DNA of 7,681 nucleotides from Ruminococcus sp. UBA3800 (GTDB lineage Bacteria > Bacillota > Clostridia > Oscillospirales > Ruminococcaceae), in contig DFEO01000124.1 in NCBI GenBank assembly GCA_002368715.1, positions 1 through 7,681 on the forward strand, given 5' to 3'. Shown piece after piece: positions 1 to 5,943 of this stretch. The notes under the pieces were generated by a model that made no database searches, had not been told where the DNA came from, and saw only the letters and a program-made list of their open reading frames with translations. The first letter of the stretch is position 1. Every line of letters starts with the position of its first letter. The position numbers and the translations under genes are program-made.

Positions 1-838
1 TCTTGTTATACTTATATCTTCCGAACCTGGAAAGATCATATCTCTTCGCATCAAAGAACAGATTGTTCAGGTGCTGAACAGAAGACTCTACCGTAGGCGG
101 CTCGCCGGGACGGAGCTTTCTGTATACCTCAAGGAGAGCCTCCTCCTTGTTGGCAGTCTGATCCTTCTGGTTGATAGTCTGGGTCAGTCTCTCATCGGGA
201 CCGAAGACCTCCTCGATCTCCTCGTTGGTGCCTATGCCCAGCGCTCTTATAAAGGTGGTGAGAGGGATCTTTCTGTTCTTGTCTATCCTTACATAAACAA
301 CATCATTGGAATCCATCTCATATTCAAGCCACGCACCGCGGTTAGGGATAACAGTGGTCTTAAAAAGGTCCTTACCTGTCTTGTCCTTGTCAAAGGCATA
401 ATATACGCCCGGTGAACGAACGAGCTGTGAAACGATAACACGCTCAGCGCCGTTGATAACAAAGGTACCGCTCTCGGTCATCTTAGGGATATCTCCCATA
501 TAGACCTCGCTCTCCTTGATCTCTCCAGTCTCGGTGTTGTTAAGTCTTGCCGTAACTCTCAGCGGGACAGCATATGTCACGTCCCTCGCCTTACACTCAG
601 CTACTGAATACTTAGCCTCTTCATCGAATCTGTATCCGACGAAATTAAGCTCCAGATTACCGTTATAATCGGTGATCGTGGAAATGTCTCTGAAGACCTC
701 CTTCAGACCCTCGTCCAGGAACCATTGATAAGAATTCTTCTGCACCTCAATGAGGTTCGGCATCTCCAGCGCCTCATTGATCTTTGCAAAGCTCTTTCTG
801 GTATTCTTACCAAGCTTCACGTCCTTGACATTCACCAT
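1..838 (-). CDS. rpoB: RNA polymerase beta subunit, N-terminal part (partial, runs off left edge)
   Basis: This is the N-terminal 279 codons of the beta subunit of the core RNA polymerase, which forms much of the active-site cleft. The ATG is the complement of 836-838, and a TAAGGAG ribosome binding site (complement of 850-856) lies 11 bases upstream. Reading the minus strand gives [17 protein letters not shown] at the start and [14 protein letters not shown] at residues 36-49. The beta signature [18 protein letters not shown] is at 130-147, RPGEPPTVE is near 243-251, and [19 protein letters not shown] ends the visible part. These are the protrusion and the start of the lobe; the rifampicin-pocket cluster and the catalytic C-terminal half lie outside the window. 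Normally rplJ-rplL lies just upstream, but here the upstream neighbour is a divergent hydrolase gene and rpoB has its own promoter. The family is essentially certain. Confidence 0.98.
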   Translation of the reverse strand, partial: MVNVKDVKLGKNTRKSFAKINEALEMPNLIEVQKNSYQWFLDEGLKEVFRDISTITDYNGNLELNFVGYRFDEEAKYSVAECKARDVTYAVPLRVTARLNNTETGEIKESEVYMGDIPKMTESGTFVINGAERVIVSQLVRSPGVYYAFDKDKTGKDLFKTTVIPNRGAWLEYEMDSNDVVYVRIDKNRKIPLTTFIRALGIGTNEEIEEVFGPDERLTQTINQKDQTANKEEALLEVYRKLRPGEPPTVESSVQHLNNLFFDAKRYDLSRFGRYKYNK

Positions 839-964
839 AGGCTTTATCACTCCTTAGTTTATTTGAACCACATTTTACGCCCGTTTTCAGCCCCGTGAAC
901 AGCCCTTGAAAGACCGCTCCTTCCTAAAAAAGGGGCATAAAACGCTATTATGATACAGTATACA

Positions 965-993
965 ATTATATAAGGATTTCAAGGGTTTGTCAA
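965..993 (-). promoter_or_regulatory. Perfect-consensus sigma-A promoter of rpoB
   Basis: On the minus strand, TTGACA (complement of 988-993) is followed by a 17-base spacer and TATAAT (complement of 965-970), an exact match to the vegetative consensus. The transcript should start near 958, giving a leader of about 120 bases before the rpoB ATG. The -35 and spacer are built on a tandem direct repeat: AAACCCTTGA occurs as the complement of 990-999 and again as the complement of 979-988, with a period of 11 bases (about one helical turn). The promoter call is what the sequence shows; the start point is inferred from spacing. Confidence 0.88.
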
Positions 994-1014
994 GGGTTTT
1001 TGCTCCACCCGAAG

Positions 1015-1035
1015 GGACGAAAATCAATTTTCTCC
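1015..1035. repeat. Imperfect palindrome upstream of the rpoB promoter
   Basis: GAAAAT (1019-1024) and ATTTTC (1027-1032) form a perfect inverted repeat around a two-base centre. The arms extend to GGA (1015-1017) and TCC (1033-1035) if one base (1018) is looped out. It sits 22-42 bases upstream of the rpoB -35 box, where an activator or repressor dimer could bind. I do not recognise it as the box of a named regulator, and AT-rich intergenic DNA produces such palindromes fairly often by chance. Confidence 0.4.
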
Positions 1036-1073
1036 AAATTAGCCAAAAAACGGCTTTCTTTAAGCTGAAAGTT

Positions 1074-1099
1074 TTACTATTACCATTCCATTACTATTA
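1074..1099. repeat. Short direct repeat TTACTATTA
   Basis: The nine-base word TTACTATTA occurs at 1074-1082 and 1091-1099, 17 bases apart start to start, with CCATTCCA between. It lies in the AT-rich middle of the divergent region, about 130-150 bases upstream of the hydrolase promoter. It may be a binding-site pair or simple low-complexity sequence; nothing here decides it. Confidence 0.35.
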
Positions 1100-1110
1100 T
1101 GTAACTTTTT

Positions 1111-1129
1111 ATTTAATCTCAGGTTAAAT
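1111..1129. repeat. Inverted repeat ATTTAA-N7-TTAAAT
   Basis: ATTTAA (1111-1116) and TTAAAT (1124-1129) are perfect inverted copies around a seven-base spacer. The element is a possible operator about 95 bases upstream of the hydrolase -35 box. AT-rich composition makes a chance origin plausible. Confidence 0.3.
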
Positions 1130-1170
1130 TTGTCACATCCTTCCAGTTGCATCCCCGCCGCTCCCTCCTG

Positions 1171-1192
1171 TCGCCCTGCGGCGAAGTGCCGC
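1171..1192. repeat. GC-rich alternative hairpin pair
   Basis: Two mutually exclusive five-base-pair stems overlap here. One is TCGCC (1171-1175) with GGCGA (1180-1184) around a CTGC loop. The other is GCGGC (1178-1182) with GCCGC (1188-1192) around GAAGT. The GC-rich patch stands out in an AT-rich intergenic region. It lies upstream of the hydrolase start point, so it would not be in that transcript, and no T-run makes it a terminator. It may be a remnant of a small repeat. Confidence 0.3.
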
Positions 1193-1224
1193 TTAAAAAT
1201 TTTGGTCATTTTTTACAAAAAAGC

Positions 1225-1253
1225 TTGAATAATAGATCGGAATATGTTATACT
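1225..1253 (+). promoter_or_regulatory. Sigma-A promoter of the hydrolase-comM operon
   Basis: TTGAAT (1225-1230) and TATACT (1248-1253) are separated by 17 bases. TG at 1245-1246 gives an extended -10 (TGTTATACT). The inferred start is near 1260, leaving a leader of about 35 bases before the ATG at 1296. This is the only good promoter seen for the rightward genes up to glgA. Confidence 0.75.
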
Positions 1254-1265
1254 GGAATAGATTAT

Positions 1266-1282
1266 AAGCCTGACGGCTTTTT
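1266..1282 (+). promoter_or_regulatory. Tiny hairpin plus T-run in the hydrolase leader
   Basis: AAGCC (1266-1270) pairs with GGCTT (1275-1279) around a TGAC loop, and the Ts run to 1282, immediately before the Shine-Dalgarno sequence. The shape is that of a very small terminator, but five base pairs and a stem starting about six bases into the transcript make real termination doubtful. It may instead space or protect the 5' end of the messenger. Confidence 0.3.
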
Positions 1283-1283
1283 G

Positions 1284-1290
1284 AAAGGAG
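1284..1290 (+). promoter_or_regulatory. Ribosome binding site deciding the hydrolase start
   Basis: AAAGGAG ends five bases before the ATG at 1296 and eight bases before a second in-frame ATG at 1299. An in-frame TTG at 1281 would extend the protein by five residues, but it lies upstream of this site and its extra codons would be the Shine-Dalgarno sequence itself. The TTG is therefore not the start. Confidence 0.8.
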
Positions 1291-1295
1291 ACACT

Positions 1296-2246
1296 ATGAT
1301 GAAATGTACCCATTTCAGGAGCACCTTTGCTTCTGCCGACGGAGAACACCGCATAGCTTATTATGTTTATTTCCCTGTCGGAGAGGTGAAGGGCGTTGTT
1401 CAGATAGTTCACGGTATGTGCGAGCATTCCGGGGTGTATAAGGAGTTTGCTCAGTATCTGACCGGGCTTGGTTATCTTGTTTGCGCAGACGATCACCTCG
1501 GTCACGGTGCAAGCGTGAACGATGAGAGCGAGTTCGGCTATTTTTCGCCTGAAAACGGCTGGCAGAACTGTGTCAGCGACCTTTATTCGCTGACAAGGAT
1601 CATCAAAAAGAGCTATCCCGACGTTCCTTATTATATGTTCTGCCACAGTATGGGAAGCTTTCTCGGGCGTGCCTATGCGGTAAAGCACAGAAAGACCCTT
1701 GACGCTATCGTTATATCGGGGACGGCAGGTCCTATCTCGGGCGTTCCGGGGCTGCTGACGATGTCGGCGGCAATAAAAAAAGTCAAAGGCGATCATCACA
1801 GGAGCAAAACGCTCACAAAGATCGCTTTCGGAAAGTATAACGACAGGATAGAAGACCATACCAGCCAAAAGGACTGGGTGACCAGGAGCAAGGATATAGT
1901 CGAGCAATTTGACAGTGACCCTGCGTGCAGTTTCATTTTTACCGTAAACGGCTATGACAATCTGTCAAAGATGCTGTGGTTCGTCAGCCAGGACAAGTGG
2001 TTCCAAAATTACCCGAAGGATCTTCCCACTCTGCTCATAGCAGGAACAGCGGATCCCGTCGGGGATTACGGCAGCGGTGTAAAGACCGTGTTCGAGAAGC
2101 TTTTCGAGCAGGGCTGCAACGTGGAGATGAAGCTTTACGAGGGCGCAAGGCACTCCCTTGTCCATGAACCGAACCGTGCCGAGGTAATGGGCGACATCGC
2201 TTCGTTTCTGGGAGATGCCGGCGCAGACGAGGGGTTTGACGGCTGA
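1296..2246 (+). CDS. Alpha/beta hydrolase, monoacylglycerol lipase / lysophospholipase type (S33 fold)
   Basis: This 316-residue protein is probably a cytoplasmic serine hydrolase, since it has no signal peptide or membrane segment. Its fold family cleaves acyl esters such as monoacylglycerols or lysophospholipids; the actual substrate is unknown. With the ATG at 1296 as residue 1, the oxyanion-hole motif HGMCEHS is at 39-45 and DHLGHGAS at 66-73. The nucleophile motif CHSMGS places the serine at 118; the usual first glycine of GxSxG is a cysteine here. GTADPVGD holds the likely acid Asp253, and ARHSLVHE the catalytic His286. The length is normal for the family (about 300-320). The start could also be the ATG at 1299. 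The stop overlaps the next gene by one base, so both are probably on one message. Confidence 0.9.
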   Translation: MMKCTHFRSTFASADGEHRIAYYVYFPVGEVKGVVQIVHGMCEHSGVYKEFAQYLTGLGYLVCADDHLGHGASVNDESEFGYFSPENGWQNCVSDLYSLTRIIKKSYPDVPYYMFCHSMGSFLGRAYAVKHRKTLDAIVISGTAGPISGVPGLLTMSAAIKKVKGDHHRSKTLTKIAFGKYNDRIEDHTSQKDWVTRSKDIVEQFDSDPACSFIFTVNGYDNLSKMLWFVSQDKWFQNYPKDLPTLLIAGTADPVGDYGSGVKTVFEKLFEQGCNVEMKLYEGARHSLVHEPNRAEVMGDIASFLGDAGADEGFDG

Positions 2247-3775
2247 TGTTTGCGAAGATAAACAGCCTGGGACTTCTGGGACTCAATTCGTTTGCGGTCA
2301 CTGTCGAGGTGGAGGCATCAAAGGGGCTTCCTGCATTTGATATCGTGGGGCTTGCGGACGCATCCGTAAGGGAGAGCCGTGAAAGGATAAGGAGCGCTCT
2401 TCGTTCGAGCGGGCTGAAATTCCCCACCAGCAAGGTGATGATAAACCTGGCTCCTGCCGATGTTAAAAAATCAGGCTCGGTCTATGACCTTGCCATAGCG
2501 GTCGCACTTCTGAGAGTGTCGGGGCTGGTGGATGACGGTGTGCTCGAAAGGTCCGCCTTTATCGGAGAGGTCTCGCTGGGCGGCGAGATAAGAGCCGTCA
2601 ACGGGGTGCTCCCTATGGCGATAAATGCTCAGCGTTCGGGGATAGGCGCTGTCTATGTGCCTGCCGATAACGTGAGAGAGGCCTCTGTGGTCGAAGGGCT
2701 CGAGGTCTACGGCGTGTCATCGCTGGGAGAGCTGGCGCAGCATTTTGCAGGCACAAAGCATATAGCACCGGCAGAAAAATATGTGCCGTCTCCCGAAAGC
2801 TATTTCGGCACTCTTGATTTTGCGGATGTAAAGGGGCAGGCTGCCGCAAAGAAGGCCCTTGAGGTCGCAGCGGCAGGAGGTCACAACGCTCTTATGATAG
2901 GCTCGCCCGGCTCGGGAAAGTCTATGCTATCAAAGCGTATGCCGACGATAATGCCTGCTATGACCTTCGAGGAGTCGATAGAGACCACAAACATCCACTC
3001 GGTGGCAGGGCTTATCGACAAGAACGAGCCGCTGGTAACAGCAAGGCCGTTCCGCTCGCCTCACCACACGGTGTCCTCGGCAGGGCTCGCAGGCGGCGGC
3101 TCTGTGCCAAAGCCCGGAGAGATATCACTCGCACATAACGGAATACTGTTTCTTGATGAGCTTGCGGAGTTTTCAAGACCTGCGCTTGAGATATTAAGAC
3201 AGCCGCTCGAAGACCAGAAGGTGACTATCTCCCGTGTGGCGGGAAGCATCACCTATCCGTGTTCGTTTATGCTGATAGCGGCGATGAACCCTTGTCCCTG
3301 CGGATATTACGGACACCCGACCAGAAAGTGCATCTGCACACCAAAACAGGTGGCAAGCTATCTTTCAAAGGTCTCGGGGCCGCTGCTAGACCGCTTTGAT
3401 ATTCATTTGGAGGTCGCACCCGTCGAGTTTTCGGACCTTTCCTCTTCGCAGAAGGACGAGTCGTCAGAGGCTATCAGAGAAAGGGTGCAAAAGGCAAGGG
3501 ACATCCAGAACAGGCGCTTTAAAGGCACGGGGATAACCTGCAACGCCAGAATGACCTCGGATATCCTCCATGATGCCTGTCCTATGACGGACGAGGCCAC
3601 GGATATGCTCTCGAAGGTGTTCGACAAGCTCGGGCTGTCGGCAAGAGCCTATGACAAGATACTTAAAGTAGCAAGGACAGCCGCAGATATGGACAGGAGC
3701 GATGTTATCGAAAAGAAGCACATAGCTCTTGCAGTCCAGTATCGCAGCCTTGACAGAAAATACTGGAGCGGCTGA
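2246..3775 (+). CDS. comM: ComM/YifB-family AAA+ ATPase (Mg chelatase-like)
   Basis: This 509-residue protein has the full three-part family structure. Residues 1 to about 170 form the ChlI-type, Lon-protease-like N-terminal domain (MFAKINSLGLLGL, then FDIVGLADASVRESRERI). Residues 190-390 form the Mg-chelatase-type AAA+ domain, and the rest is the C-terminal helical lid. Walker A is GSPGSGKS (219-226), Walker B ILFLDELAEF (300-309), sensor asparagine N348, and arginine finger in LLDRFD (R383). The cysteines in NPCPCGYYGHPTRKCIC (350, 352, 362, 364) suggest a metal site. In Gram-negative bacteria ComM is a hexameric helicase that drives branch migration during natural transformation; the role in Clostridia is less established and it does not chelate magnesium. 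The ATG overlaps the hydrolase stop (TGATG), with only a weak GAGGGG binding site, pointing to translational coupling. Confidence 0.93.
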   Translation: MFAKINSLGLLGLNSFAVTVEVEASKGLPAFDIVGLADASVRESRERIRSALRSSGLKFPTSKVMINLAPADVKKSGSVYDLAIAVALLRVSGLVDDGVLERSAFIGEVSLGGEIRAVNGVLPMAINAQRSGIGAVYVPADNVREASVVEGLEVYGVSSLGELAQHFAGTKHIAPAEKYVPSPESYFGTLDFADVKGQAAAKKALEVAAAGGHNALMIGSPGSGKSMLSKRMPTIMPAMTFEESIETTNIHSVAGLIDKNEPLVTARPFRSPHHTVSSAGLAGGGSVPKPGEISLAHNGILFLDELAEFSRPALEILRQPLEDQKVTISRVAGSITYPCSFMLIAAMNPCPCGYYGHPTRKCICTPKQVASYLSKVSGPLLDRFDIHLEVAPVEFSDLSSSQKDESSEAIRERVQKARDIQNRRFKGTGITCNARMTSDILHDACPMTDEATDMLSKVFDKLGLSARAYDKILKVARTAADMDRSDVIEKKHIALAVQYRSLDRKYWSG

Positions 3776-3821
3776 GCTGCCCGTATGATAAAAAGCAATT
3801 AAATTGAAAGGATAGATCTCT

Positions 3822-5267
3822 ATGAAAAATGTTTTGTTCGCATCCTCGGAATGTGTTCCGTTCATCAAGACAGGCGGGCTTGCCGATGTTGTCGGCTCGC
3901 TCCCGAAAAGGTTTGACAAAAGATATTATGACTGCCGTGTCATCCTGCCTAAGTATGCCTGCATAAAGCAGGAGTGGAAGGACAGGATGGAGTATGTGAC
4001 ACACTTCTATATGGACTGGTCGGGCAGACAGGAATATGTGGGCGTCCTGAAGGTCGAGCTCGAAGGCGTTATCTTCTACTTTATCGACAACGAGCACTAT
4101 TTCTCCGGCGACAAGCCCTATACCGAGCATCACTGGGACGTTGAGAAATTCATGTATTTTGACAAAGCTGTGCTCTCAGCACTGCCTGTGATAGGCTTCA
4201 GGCCGGACGTTATCCACTGCCACGACTGGCAGGCAGGTCTTATACCGGTTTATCTTCACGACAGCTTTGCCGCAAATGAGTTCTTCCGTGGGATAAAGTC
4301 GGTAATGACCATCCACAACCTCAAGTTCCAGGGCAATGACAACTACGATATGTTTAAGTATATCGCAGGTCTTTCCGAGTATTACTACACTCCCGACAAG
4401 CTGAAGACAGGCACCATCGACGGAAATATGCTCAAGGGCGGCCTTGTTTATGCAGACGCTATCACCACCGTGAGCAGCACCTATGCCGAGGAGATAAAGA
4501 CCGAATTCTACGGTGAGGGCCTGCACGGGCTGATGAGAGCAAGGAGCAACGACCTGAGAGGCATCGTAAACGGCATAGACTATGACGAGTATGACCCCTC
4601 GAAGGACAGGATGATACCTGTAAAATATAACATCGACAACGTTCTTGAAAAGAAGATACACAACAAGAGAGCTATCCAGGCAGAGTTCGGACTTGCACAG
4701 GATGACGGCAAATTTATGATAGGCATAGTCAGCCGCCTGACCGACCAGAAGGGCTTTGACCTTATCGCTTATATGATGGAGAGGATGTGCCAGCAGGATA
4801 TCCAGTTCGTGGTCCTCGGAACGGGCGAGCCCAGATATGAGGATATGTTCCGCTATTTTGCAGGCAAATATCCCCACCTTGTGGCAGCGAACATCTTTTA
4901 CAGTGAGGAGCTTTCTCACAAGATATATGCATCCTGCGATGCGTTCCTTATGCCTTCGCTGTTCGAGCCCTGCGGCCTTTCCCAGCTGATGTCGCTCAGA
5001 TACGGCACGGTGCCGATAGTCCGTGAAACAGGCGGACTGAAGGATACGGTCCAGCCCTACAACCAGTTCGAGCATACAGGAACAGGCTTCAGCTTTGCAA
5101 ACTACAACGCTCACGAGATGTATAACACTGTGATGTTCGCAAAATACATCTTTACCGACAGGAGAGATGAATGGAACGGGATAGTCAAGTCCGGTATGGC
5201 TCAGGACTTCTCGTGGCAGACCTCGGCAAACAAGTATCAGGAGATGTATGACTGGCTGATAGGTTAA
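3822..5267 (+). CDS. glgA: Glycogen synthase (ADP-glucose, GT5 family)
   Basis: This cytoplasmic enzyme adds glucose from ADP-glucose to the growing alpha-1,4 chain of glycogen. It has 481 residues, the usual bacterial length. The first Rossmann domain opens with NVLFASSECVPFIKTGGLADV, with the nucleotide-sugar-binding KTGGL at 16-20. HCHDWQAGL is at 132-140 and TIHNLKFQG at 163-171. The second domain holds VNGID (249-253), SRLTDQKGFDL (304-314), the FEPCGLSQ motif with the catalytic-cleft Glu382, and RETGGLKDTV (401-410). An AAAGGA binding site (3807-3812) lies nine bases before the ATG. It follows comM by 46 bases with no terminator or clear promoter between, so read-through from the hydrolase promoter is likely. 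The rest of the glg pathway is not in the window. Confidence 0.96.
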   Translation: MKNVLFASSECVPFIKTGGLADVVGSLPKRFDKRYYDCRVILPKYACIKQEWKDRMEYVTHFYMDWSGRQEYVGVLKVELEGVIFYFIDNEHYFSGDKPYTEHHWDVEKFMYFDKAVLSALPVIGFRPDVIHCHDWQAGLIPVYLHDSFAANEFFRGIKSVMTIHNLKFQGNDNYDMFKYIAGLSEYYYTPDKLKTGTIDGNMLKGGLVYADAITTVSSTYAEEIKTEFYGEGLHGLMRARSNDLRGIVNGIDYDEYDPSKDRMIPVKYNIDNVLEKKIHNKRAIQAEFGLAQDDGKFMIGIVSRLTDQKGFDLIAYMMERMCQQDIQFVVLGTGEPRYEDMFRYFAGKYPHLVAANIFYSEELSHKIYASCDAFLMPSLFEPCGLSQLMSLRYGTVPIVRETGGLKDTVQPYNQFEHTGTGFSFANYNAHEMYNTVMFAKYIFTDRRDEWNGIVKSGMAQDFSWQTSANKYQEMYDWLIG

Positions 5268-5312
5268 AAGCTCCGGCTTTCTATCCACTATATACAGTAA
5301 ACGGTAAATAAC

Positions 5313-5353
5313 AAAACGGAGCAGCTGCACCAAGAACAGCCGCTCCGTTTTTT
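5313..5353. terminator. Bidirectional intrinsic terminator between glgA and dpaB
   Basis: AAAACGGAGC (5313-5322) pairs with GCTCCGTTTT (5342-5351). After one mismatch, GCTG (5324-5327) pairs with CAGC (5337-5340), closing a nine-base loop. On the plus strand the stem ends in six Ts (5348-5353), ending glgA. On the minus strand the complement of the A-rich left flank gives TTTTGTTATTT, so the same hairpin can end dpaB. The plus-strand T-run reaches the first base of the dpaB stop codon, leaving essentially no spacer on that side. A smaller five-base-pair hairpin, AAAGC/GCTTT (5267-5280), lies just after the glgA stop. Confidence 0.92.
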
Positions 5354-5943
5354 CACGTCCTTGCAGCCAGCACCATAGGCTGGATCTGTTTGCCGTAAAG
5401 CGCCTGCTCGACAGTTTCGCAGACCTTTCCCATATCGGCGACCGCCGACCTTGGCTTTCCGAGGAAATTATCCTGTCCGTAAGGCACAAAATAATAGTTT
5501 CGCATAGCCTGAAGCGCCCCCACGTTCTTTGCACATGCTCCGAACGCATCGTTGGTCGAGATAGCGATCACCACGGGCCGCTCGTTTCTCAGGTGGCTTT
5601 TCACAGCCATCGCCGCAGGTGTGTCCACTATGCCCAGGGCAAGCTTTGCTGCCGTGTTCGAGGTGCAGGGCACGACCGCCATAACATCGCACAGCTTCTG
5701 GGGGCCAATGGGCTCCGCATCCTCGATAGTCCTTATGACAGGAGCCTGTGCTATCGCTTCGAGCCGTTCGATATTGTCTTTTGCAGCTGCGAAACGTGTG
5801 GATATGGACGATGCATTGAACGACATTATAGGCACGAGCTGCGCACCACGATCCTTCAAAGCCTGTGCAGCCCCGAACGCCTTTTCAAAGGTGCAGAACG
5901 ACCCCGTCATACAGAAGCCGACCCTAACGCCTTTAAGTGACAT
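5353..5943 (-). CDS. dpaB: Dipicolinate synthase subunit B (flavoprotein)
   Basis: This is the flavoprotein-fold subunit of dipicolinate synthase (SpoVFB), which works with DpaA to turn the lysine-pathway intermediate dihydroxy-tetrahydrodipicolinate into dipicolinic acid in the mother cell. The acid is then loaded into the spore core. At 196 residues it is close to the family's usual length of about 200. The N-terminus carries VGFCMTGSFCTF (8-19), followed by VVPCTSNTAAKLALGIVDTP (90-109), the flavin-binding-type loop, then AISTNDAFG (127-135) and the family hallmark YYFVPYGQDN (150-159). An AAAGGAG site (complement of 5952-5958) lies eight bases before the ATG, inside the end of dpaA. The start overlaps dpaA by 11 bases, implying coupled translation and 1:1 production. 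Confidence 0.95.
   Translation of the reverse strand: MSLKGVRVGFCMTGSFCTFEKAFGAAQALKDRGAQLVPIMSFNASSISTRFAAAKDNIERLEAIAQAPVIRTIEDAEPIGPQKLCDVMAVVPCTSNTAAKLALGIVDTPAAMAVKSHLRNERPVVIAISTNDAFGACAKNVGALQAMRNYYFVPYGQDNFLGKPRSAVADMGKVCETVEQALYGKQIQPMVLAART

Larger units (their letters stand above)
839..1295. other. Divergent intergenic region between rpoB and the hydrolase gene
   Basis: These 457 bases hold no convincing gene. From left to right they contain the roughly 120-base rpoB leader, the rpoB promoter (965-993), an imperfect palindrome (1015-1035), an AT-rich stretch with a direct repeat (1074-1099) and an inverted repeat (1111-1129), a small GC-rich hairpin pair (1171-1192), and the hydrolase promoter (1225-1253). 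The two promoters point away from each other with about 230 bases between their -35 boxes, so regulation of the two sides could be shared or independent. No known riboswitch fold is recognisable in either leader. Confidence 0.75.

Noticed and set aside
71..415. A 114-codon plus-strand frame inside rpoB
   Set aside because: It is opposite conserved rpoB codons and has no binding site or recognisable motif.
1041..1060. AGCC/GGCT with a T-rich tail as a terminator
   Set aside because: The stem is only four base pairs, there is no upstream plus-strand gene to end, and the tail is interrupted.
1281..1295. TTG at 1281 as start of the hydrolase
   Set aside because: It lies before the AAAGGAG site, which is correctly spaced for ATG at 1296 or 1299.
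1206..1907. A 233-codon frame antisense to the hydrolase
   Set aside because: It covers the hydrolase promoter and its catalytic region on the other strand and resembles no known protein.
3750..3789. TTGACA (3750-3755) and TATGAT (3784-3789) as a promoter for glgA
   Set aside because: The spacing is 28 bases instead of about 17, and no other -35 sits at the right distance from TATGAT.
4176..5549. A 457-codon open frame antisense to glgA and the end of dpaB
   Set aside because: It lies opposite a confidently identified glycogen synthase, its translation shows no family motif, and it crosses the terminator and two genes. It is a codon-bias shadow.
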